Origin: Neocallimastix lanati (nom. inval.)
Lineage: Eukaryota; Neocallimastigomycota; Neocallimastigomycetes; Neocallimastigales; Neocallimastigaceae
Assembly (NCBI GenBank): GCA_016946835.1
Contig: JACVTC010000018.1
Location: forward strand, 126,001 to 190,000
Direction: 5' to 3'
Length of the DNA stretch: 64,000 nt
Shown: positions 35,595-45,000 of the stretch, one piece after another
Numbering within the stretch: the stretch's first letter is position 1
Layout: every line of letters starts with the position of its first letter
Notes under the pieces: generated by a model
Databases searched by the model: none
Seen by the model: the letters and a program-made list of their open reading frames with translations, nothing else
Told to the model about the DNA's origin: nothing
Made by a program: the position numbers and the translations under genes

Positions 35595-38130
35595 TTTTTT
35601 TTTTTTAAAAAAAAAAAAAACTTAAAAATGTTTAATTTTAATTTTAATTTTATTTTATTTTATTTTGTTTAAAATTATTTTAGTATATTACGTTGTAATA
35701 TTTTTAGAAAAAAAAAAAAAAAAAATTATTTTAAAAATTTAAAAATTTATTAAAATAAAATTATTTTATTTTAATTATGAGAAAAAAAAAATATAAAAAG
35801 GAATCTTTTTTTTTTTTCAAAAAATTTTTATCATATGAATAAATATTTTTTTCTTAGAAATATTTATATATAAAGTTTTTTTTTCAAAAAATTTTTATCA
35901 TATGAATAAATATTTTTTTTGTAGAAATATTTATATATAAAGTAAGTATAACATTAATACATCTATAAATAATTAAAATATGAAAATTTATTAATAAAAA
36001 ATAAATAATTATTATTAATAAAGGAAAGATGATTAATATTTGTTATTTTTTATTGTTAATATTTTTCTGTAATAACCTTCTATTAGACTCTGGTGGCCCT
36101 GAGTCTGACCTTGAGTCGACACCCAGGGTCAGTGGGAGATAGGAATTATTTTTGATTGTGAATAGGCAATATCACACTTATGATGGATGTGCGTACTTAA
36201 TTTAATAATACAAATAGAATATTTAATCATTTTATGGTATAATTAAGTTAAGATCTGTATATCATCATTAATGTTTGATATTGTCAAAAATTTTAAAAAA
36301 ATCTTTTTGATTTTTTTTTTTTATGCATCTTTTTGATGTAAACAGTGCTAAGTATTATTATTAAAGTAAAAAAAAAAAATTACTTATATTAATAATATTT
36401 ATTATAAAAATATCAAAAAAAATTTTAGAGTATTAAAAGAATTAAAATTTATTAGCAACATAATGTAGATGTTGCACTAATCAAAACAGTAAATTTAGTA
36501 CACCTTTAGTAGGGAAAAGTATTTTGAAATATTTAGTGCACCATAATGCTGATGTCGCACTAATCAAAACAGTAAATTTAGTACACCTTTAGTATTTAGT
36601 GCAACATAATGCAACATAATGCTGATGTCGCACTAATCAAAACAGTAAATTTAGTACACCTTAGTAGGGAAAAGTATTGTGAAATATATAAAACAGTAAA
36701 TTTAGTACACCTTTAGTATCTAGTGCAACATAATGCAACATAATGCTGATGTTGCACTAATCAAAACAGTAAATTTAGTACACCTTTAGTATTTAGTGCA
36801 ATATAATGCAACATAATGCTGATGTCGCACTAATCAAAACAGTAAATTTAGTACACCTTTAGTAGGGAAAAGTATTGTGAAATATATAAAACAGTAAATT
36901 TAGTACACCTTTAGTATTTAGTGCAACATAATGCAACATAATGCAGATATTGCACTAATCAAAACAGTAAATTTAGTACACCTTTAGTAGCGAAAAGTAT
37001 TGTGAAATATTTAGCGCAACATGGAGCCGATGTTGCACCAATCAAAACAGTAAATTTAGTATACCTTAGTAGGGAAAAGTATTGTGAAATATATAAAACA
37101 GTAAATTTAGTACACCTTTAGTAGGGAAAAGTATTGTAAAATATATAAAACAGTAAATTTAGTACACCTTTATTAGGGAAAAGTATTGTGAAATATATAA
37201 AACAGTAAATTTAGTACACCTTTAGTATCTAGTGCAACATAATGCAATATAATGCAGATGTTGCACTAATCAAAACAGTAAGTTTAGTACACCTTTAGTA
37301 GGGAAAAGTATTGTGAAATATTTAGTGCAACATCAGCACCATGTTGCACTAATCAAAACAGTAAATTTAGTACACCTTAGTAGGGAAAAGTATTTTGAAA
37401 TATTTAGTGCATCATAATGCTGATGTCGCACTAATCAAAACAGTAAATTTAATACACCTTAGTAGGGAAAAGTATTTTGAAATATTTAGTGCATCATAAT
37501 GCTGATGTCGCACTAATCAAAACAGTAAATTTAGTACACCTTAGTAGGGAAAAGTATTTACTTAATAAAAAGTTTGTAATTGTATGCTTTTAAAAAGTAA
37601 TAAATACTCTTACTACTCTTATTGGATTATTAACCCCTAAAAGTATTTAGTAGATAATTTCATTAATAATAATTATCACAGTTCTGGAATTTAGTAATTT
37701 TTAAATGTTTTAGAGAATTTTAAAAAATTATAATGTTCCAGTAAAAATACATGTCATACAAATACATGTAATAATATAAGAAATAAAAATGAAATATATA
37801 TTATATTATAAAAATATTATTATATTAAAAAGTAATATTTTTAAAAAATAATATTTTTGAATATGTAATGGTTATAAAATATTTAAAAAATATTAAAATA
37901 AATGTTAAAAAAGAATATAGTATTTTTAAATAAATAAACAGTTATAATTTTTTTTTTTTTTTTTTTTTAAAATAAATGATAAAGGAGATTTTTAGTCCTG
38001 ATGTGAGTGAAATTCGTATTCATCCATCTCCAACCAAACTGGCAGATTGGATCGTTTGGTATTTTTATTTTTGTGTTTATTAAATATTGAAATTTTTATT
38101 TAATACTTTTTTGTGTTAATGTGTTACGAA
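35595..38130. repeat. Noncoding repeat, copy B, carrying a satellite array
   Basis: Collinear with copy A (31630-33770) at both ends and in the middle, but with a satellite array (36451-37558) where copy A has about 100 bp of plain AT-rich sequence. It keeps the empty site of the retroposon. A GC-rich patch at 36090-36145 (GACTCTGGTGGCCCTGAGTC) with partial self-complementarity replaces a different GC-rich patch of copy A (32485-32515). Confidence 0.7.
36451..37558. repeat. Modular satellite array with palindromic cassette
   Basis: About 16 modules, each starting AAAACAGTAAATTTAGTACA. Three cassettes combine: that leader; GGGAAAAGTATTGTGAAATA; and a palindrome TTAGTGCAACAT-(7)-ATGTTGCACTAA with 12-bp perfect arms in the best copies. 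Modules are about 82 bp (all three), 73 bp (leader and palindrome) or 52 bp (leader and middle). One module (about 37327-37353) has the palindrome loop in inverted orientation. No reading frame. Confidence 0.9.
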
Positions 38131-39661
38131 CTATAAAAATAATATCAGTAACTAAATTAATTATAAATGTATCACATATCAAATAGTTACATATGTATAC
38201 TTTGTATACTAATAAAAATTTCCTTAATTATTAGATTTTTTAATTAAGAGTTTTTATTACTAATTAACTAATTATTCCTTTATTTAAATATTTATGGTTA
38301 TAAGAGTAATAGATTGTACCAATCTATTACTCTTATTATTTTATATATTGTTCTATATATTATTTCATATTATTTTATATTATTATAAAATAATATCAAA
38401 TATTCGTAATAAGTTTAAGCATGTGATTAATAACGATGAATAATAATTAATATTTTTGTATAATTAATGTAACTTTGTATTAATAATATTGTTAATATGA
38501 ATGAAAAATGTAAAAAGAATAATTTTAGATATAAAATTTTTATTCTTTACAAATATTATTAATCTATATAATATACATTAATTGTTATATATATTACTCT
38601 ACATTATAATAAAATATTAAAATTAATAATCTTTGATTAAGTTTGTTTATCAATACAAAATATTTGACTAGTGATTAATTATAAAAGTTATAATCATAAA
38701 TTATTAATTTATTAGTAAAAAAAATTTTTTTTTTTTTTGAAGCATAAATTGTTTTATTTAATTTTAATTGTAGGAAATAAAAGAAACGTCTTGATCTAAC
38801 TAATTTTCCAAAGTTAATTAATTATTATTTAATAATTAGAAAGGAACAAAAATAAATGTAAAAAAAAAAAAAAATGTAAAAATGGTTATCTTTATATTTA
38901 GTATATTTTATTATTAAAAATTTTTAATAATCAATAAGTACAATAGCACAACAACACAGAAATATAGGGGAAAAAAATTATAAAATATGTTTTATAATAA
39001 TATATATTTTTTATTAATTATTGAATTACAAAATTTACAAAAATTGTTATTATTCATTATTCATTATAATAAAACAGTAAAATTGATAACTCATAATTTC
39101 TCTTTTTAGAAATCAAAAATATATATATATATATATATATATAAAATTGTAAAAATATACATTTTTCAAAAACTGTTAAATATAAGAAATCTCCTTTGAT
39201 TATGTTTTAAAAATGTGAGAATCTAATTTCATCTGTTTTATTAAAAGGAGTTATTGTAGAAGAGATTTATATTATAAAATATTTATAGTTATTTTATTAA
39301 GGTTACACAAATATATTATTGGTCTTATACTTGAAAATATATATTAAAATATATCACAAAACTCCTTAATATTATATATATACAAAACTTCAATATTTAT
39401 ATTTTAATAAAAACTTAACAATTAATTTTTTCTTGAAAAAGAATAGAGGAACTAAATAAAAATAAAAATAAAATTTTTTTAAAAGTTTTTAATTAATAAT
39501 CTATATTTATCGATCATCGTGTTATTAGATAGAATCATGAATAATGGATAAAAATCAAGCAATACATTTTTAATCAAATGCTAATATAACAAAAGAATAA
39601 AAAAAAAAAAAAATAATAATAATAATAATAATAATATTTTAAGAGATAAAAATAAAATAAT
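38131..39661. other. AT-rich region with one perfect palindrome
   Basis: No gene was recognised. A TA run lies at 39120-39143 and an AAT run at 39612-39635. The palindrome at 38300-38336 is listed separately. Confidence 0.55.
38300..38336. repeat. Perfect 17-bp inverted repeat with 3-nt loop
   Basis: ATAAGAGTAATAGATTG, loop TAC, then its exact reverse complement. It could be a transcription terminator-like hairpin, a deleted foldback element or a chance-amplified palindrome. No T run follows directly. Confidence 0.8.
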
Positions 39662-39865
39662 TTCTGATATTTCTCAAACTTTGCCACAACCTAGGAAAAG
39701 TGGCAAAGTAGAAGTTATTTTATTTTGTTAAATAATTTTGATAATTTAAAATATAAAATTTTTAATGATGTTAATGATGATGAGAGTGAGAATTTACCAG
39801 ATTCAATTTTAAACGAAACTTTGCCACTTTTCCTAGATTGTGGCAAAGTTTGAGAAATATCAGAA
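39662..39865. mobile_element. MITE-like element with 48-bp terminal inverted repeats
   Basis: The arms 39662-39709 and 39818-39865 are reverse complements with one mismatch (CAACCTAGG against CAATCTAGG). Each arm also contains its own 10-bp palindrome, ACTTTGCCAC ... GTGGCAAAGT, so hairpins are nested. The 108-bp centre is AT-rich and noncoding. The total length of 204 bp is typical of a MITE. No convincing target-site duplication is visible in the flanking AT sequence, and no transposase is present. Confidence 0.75.
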
Positions 39866-40728
39866 GTCTTCTTAATAAAAAATATATATAATTATATTAT
39901 ATATTTATATATATATATATATATTTTCTTTTTACTATATTATAAAATTTTTTTATTATTATTATTATTAATTCATAAGCAATCAAATAAAATAAAAATG
40001 TAAAAAATTTGTATTTTTTTTATTAAACTTATAATAGATAAAAAATAAATAAATAAATAAATAATGAAAATTATATATATATATATATAAATTTATTAAT
40101 TATTTAATAATTTTATATAATATTTTAATGTTTTGTTTAATAAAAAATATACAATTCAACAAGGATTGAATTTTGAAAAAAAAATAAAAAAAAAAAAAAA
40201 AAAAAAAAGGTGACAAGAGACTTATTACTAATTCTTAATAAAATGAAATATTATAATTTATTGTACTATTGATTCATATGTATAATTATTAATTATTAAT
40301 TATGTATTATTATCCATTATTTTTTTATTTAGTTATTTATTAATTATTTATTTAGTTATTTATTAATTATTTATTTAGTTATTAATTAATTATTTATTTA
40401 GTTATTTATTAATTATTTATTTAGTTATTTATTAATTATTTATTTAGTTATTTATTAATGATTAGTTTATGTATTATTAACATCACTAAAAAAAAAGAAT
40501 ATCTTAAATAAACCTAACAAATTATTTTGTTAAAGGTTATCAAATTGAGTTAATTAAAAAAAAATTTTTTTTTTTAAAAAAAACAAGTTCAACCATTGAT
40601 TGTGATGTCAGATTAAATTTTAATTAATTTAATTAGATTAAGAATAAATAAATAAATAAATAAATAATAAATAAATAAATAAATAATAAATAAATAAATA
40701 ATAAATAAATAATTAATTAATTAATTAA

Positions 40729-40759
<31 letters not shown>

Positions 40760-41205
40760 ATATAAAAGAAATAAAATTAAGAAAGAAGCTGAACTTTATA
40801 TAAAAATTGGTGTAACCTATCATTAATTTATATTCTCTACTCTAAAATTAAAAATTTTAAGAATGTTCTTTTAAGATGAAGCGAAAGATAATTAAATATT
40901 AAAAAGAATATTAAATAATTAAATAATAAATAATTGAATAATAATAAAAAGAGTATTTATTAATAAATAATAAATAATAAATAATAAATAATTAAATTTT
41001 GAATTTTAAAAAGAGAAATTTAACAATAAATTGAAATGAATTAATATAATTTTATATATATTAGAAGTATATTATTTTATATAAAATAAAATAAATTTAT
41101 TTTTCAATATAAATCAATATATACAAAAAATATATTCGTATATTTATTTATATCTATTAATAATATTATTAAATTTACATTATTAAAATATTTATCTATT
41201 ATAGT
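39866..41205. other. AT-rich region with short tandem repeats
   Basis: Contains a minisatellite of about 22 bp (TTAGTTATTTATTAATTATT, about 40330-40455, about six copies) and AAAT arrays at 40645-40760. No gene was recognised. Confidence 0.6.
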
Positions 41206-41645
41206 TTATTATTTATTATTTATTATTTATTATTTATTATTTATTATTTATTATTTATTATTAATTATTTATTTATATATTATTTATTATTTATTATTTA
41301 ATTATTTATTATTTATTATTTAATTATTATTTATTATTTATTATTTATTATTTATTATTCATTATTTATTATTCATTATTTATTATTTATTATTTATTAT
41401 TTATTATTTATTATTTATTATTCATTATTCATTATTTATTATTTATTATTTATTATTTATTATTCATTATTTATTATTTATTATTTATTATTTATTATTC
41501 ATTATTTATTATTCATTATTTATTATTTATTATTTATTATTATTTAATTATTATTTATTATTTATTATATTATTTATTATTTATTATATTATTTATTATT
41601 TATTATTTATTATTTATTATTTATTATTTATAATTTATAATTTAT
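41206..41645. repeat. TATTATT heptanucleotide array, left side of copia insertion
   Basis: About 60 imperfect tandem copies of a 7-bp unit with scattered CATTATT variants. The same array resumes directly after the 3' LTR (48024), so the copia element inserted into it. Confidence 0.9.
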
Positions 41646-41965
41646 TGTTGACTGCACTCATAATTTAACTATATATTTAATTTATTTATTTATAGTATTT
41701 ATTTATATTTATGTGTATTTATTTATTTATATTTAATGATTACTTAAATGTATTATGATCTATCGTCTTGTATAAATCTATGTTAATTATCTTTTAATAT
41801 TTATTTAATTAATTTTTAATTTATTTTATGTTATGGAAAACGCATGTTGTAACATGTGACTTTATTACTTATTTAAAGCCGAAAGATAGATCATACACTT
41901 ATTTCCCTTGTATACCATATTCCATAAGGAATATTATTATAGATCTAAATTTAATAAAGCTAACA
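41646..41965 (+). repeat. 5' LTR of copia element 2
   Basis: Begins TGTTGACTGC and ends AAAGCTAACA. A TATA-like TTATTTAAAG lies at about 41869-41877 and an AATAAA polyadenylation signal at 41953-41958. Differences from the 3' LTR: T/A in the ATATTTATTT run, T/A in GCATGTTGTAAC, and C/T in AAAGCCGAAAG. Confidence 0.95.
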
Positions 41966-41980
41966 GATTAAGAGTCTCAG
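41966..41980 (+). other. Primer-binding site of copia element 2
   Basis: GATTAAGAGTCTCAG directly follows the LTR. It is complementary to the anticodon stem-loop of tRNA-Lys(CUU), which would be a half-tRNA primer as described for Drosophila copia with initiator tRNA. It is identical to the site in copia element 1. Confidence 0.75.
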
Positions 41981-42040
41981 TTGACTCATATCATTTATTA
42001 TTAAAAGTACTTAATTAATTCGCTCTTCCGCTCCGAAATC

Positions 42041-45000
42041 ATGCAAGACTTTAACTTAGCTAAGGACCAACGCCTCCATGGAAAATCCAACTTTAATGAG
42101 TGGAAATTCCTTATTGACAATGCCGCTAAACGTCAAGGTATTAAGGAATTCATGGAAGTCGACGTCGTTGGAAAACTTAATGATGTAGGTTTTGATTACA
42201 ACCCCAATGTCAACGATGTTATCAACAAGGTAATTACTAAATTAATTACCAAAATGTTACCGCAAGCTCCTGCCGAACCTATTCGAAACAATAATGCTGA
42301 GGTTAATCGAAACAATAACGTTGATATCAATACTCAGCTAACTAACTTTTTTGGTAATCCTCTTAATCATATCAGATTAGTTGAGGAAGCAGAAAGGATC
42401 GATGCTGACATGATACTCATGATCAGTAAGAATGTCGATGATTCTGTTTTAAGAGAAATCAGCAGACTTAATAATGGTTTCCGTATAATGGAAAGACTCA
42501 AATCAAAATATGGAAATTCAAATGCTGATATGGAATACTGGCTTAAAAGATTAAGAAGTATTAAAGCCAGAGATAGAAATCAAATCATCGAAAAGCTAGA
42601 ACTTATGAAAGAAACTTTCGATGATATGGAAGAACAACATGTGGAGATCACTGATAAGGAAAAATTAAAATATCTCTATAACGTACTACCGGATGATTAT
42701 AAAAATATCATTCAAATTAATTTGAATAGTGACCCTAATGTATATATTAATAATCTCAAAAGTTTTATTTATGCAAAATCTTACCTAGAAAATTGGGAAG
42801 ATAACAAAACCATTGAAAAAGATGATCCAATGGATCTAGATTTTATCAGTAGAGGAAGAAGAACTAGTAATTCCTCAAAGAAAAATGAACACAACAACCA
42901 TAATAACAAAAGCTCTAACTCTAAGAAAAGAGGAAAGCAAAATGGTAACCAATATAACAATAATAATAAAGATAATAGTAACAAAGACAATAATAATAAA
43001 TCATATTGTCACATTTGTGAAGTTAAAGGACACTCTACCAGAAACTGCATATATAATATGAAGACGAAGTCAAATCATAATAAAGGGAGGCAAGAAAAGC
43101 TTCAAGTAAAGACCACATTAAATGATCATCCAAAGAAGTCTTTACATTTAATAAGTAAAATTTCTGATCCAGACAGTGCCAGTAGTTATGACGATAATTT
43201 TGCTTTTGAAGACGCAAGGGCACTGATAGAAAAACAAGAAGAAATAAACATTGACAATAAGGTTAAATTTTCTGGATTAATTGAATACGTGAATGATAGT
43301 TTTATTATTCCAAAGGAGATAACAATTCCTAATAAAAAAGAGGAATTATATGTAAACAACATCAATTATTATGAAGAAAATGATAAGACTAGTGAATGGT
43401 TATATGATACTGGTGCTGGAGAACATATAACTAATGATTTTAATTTGCTAAATAATTTTATTCACTGCAAAATAAAGTTAAGATGTGCCAATGGGACAAT
43501 GTGTAGCTTCGAAGGATATGGTACTTACGAATGTTACATTAATGGAATATATTTACGACTAGACAAGGTATTATATTCAAAATCTGCAACTAAAAATCTT
43601 ATTAGTGGAATAGAACTGGCCAAAATAGGATATAGAGTCATTATTGACACTGATGATTATACACGTGGTAGATTTAACTTATGGGGTCCAAATAATGTAT
43701 ATATAGGAACTTATTATTCTACAAATGATAATCAATTCTTAGTAAATACTTACAAGATTAATAAAAACTTTGAAGAAAAGGATAAAAATATTATGGCTTT
43801 AAACGAAGTTGATGAAAAAAGCCTTGAAATTTGGCATAGAAGACTAGGTCATTATTACCTAGAAAACATAAACAAATATCTAAGTTTACACCAAATAAAA
43901 ACTCCTAAATGCATAGAATGTAAAGTAGCTAAAATGGCAAGGAAATCACACGGAGGAAAAACACCAAAAGCTACGAAAATATTAGAAATAATACATTCAG
44001 ACATTTCAGGTCCATACAATTCATCTATCAATAATAAAAAATACTTTATTACATTCATGGATGAATTCTCAAGAAAAGTATGGATATATACTTTAAAATC
44101 TAAAGCCGAAGCTCCCGAATTAATTGTGGAATTCTTCAAGTACTTAAATAATCAATTTGAAGAATATAATATTAAAATATTTAAATCAGATGGAGGAAAG
44201 GAATTTAAAAATAAAACAGTTAATAAATACTGTAAAGAAAATGGAATAGAAAAAACCTATTCTCCTCCAGGTTGCCCTGAAGTTAATGGAAAAGCTGAAA
44301 GAATAAACAGAACTCTTAGAAATTCAGCTAAAACTCTTCTATATTGGGCAGAATTATCAGAAAACTTTTGGAATTTCGCCATAAAACAGGCATGCTACAT
44401 ATATAACTTAATTCCCCATTCAGGAAATAAATTTTTAATACCCAATGAAGTATTTTACAACAAAAAGGTAGAGTTAAAACATTTAAAAACCTTTGGTTGT
44501 GTGTGTTATTACAGGGATGATACACAACACAAATCAAAATTTTTACCAAATGCTAAGAAGGGCGTATTCTTGGGATTTGATGATAAAAAATATTCATATA
44601 TTATCATGGATATTGAAAATAATAAAATACATTATACTAACGATGTAGAATTCGTTGAAGAAGAGCCTAGTAAACACAAATACGAAACAAGCAATTATAA
44701 AGACTCTTACTTCTCATTTATGAAAGACAACAATAGAAAAGATATGAATCCAGAAGATAATATTATAAATGAAGATAATAATATAAATGAAGATAATAAT
44801 ATAAATGAAGATAATAATATGAACAATGAAAATAATTTTAATGGAAGAAACATCTTAAATGAAGAAAACATTTTAAATGAAAATATTAATAATGAAAGGA
44901 CTACTAATACAGAACATAAAAGTAATTACATTAAAAATAAGCATGTCAATAATATATCGTTAAATGAAGAAAATCAAGAATTTGATAATAAAGATATAAA

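Noticed and set aside
36451-37558. CRISPR-like regular repeats
   Set aside because: The units are directly abutting modules of three sizes with no unique spacers, and the host appears eukaryotic.
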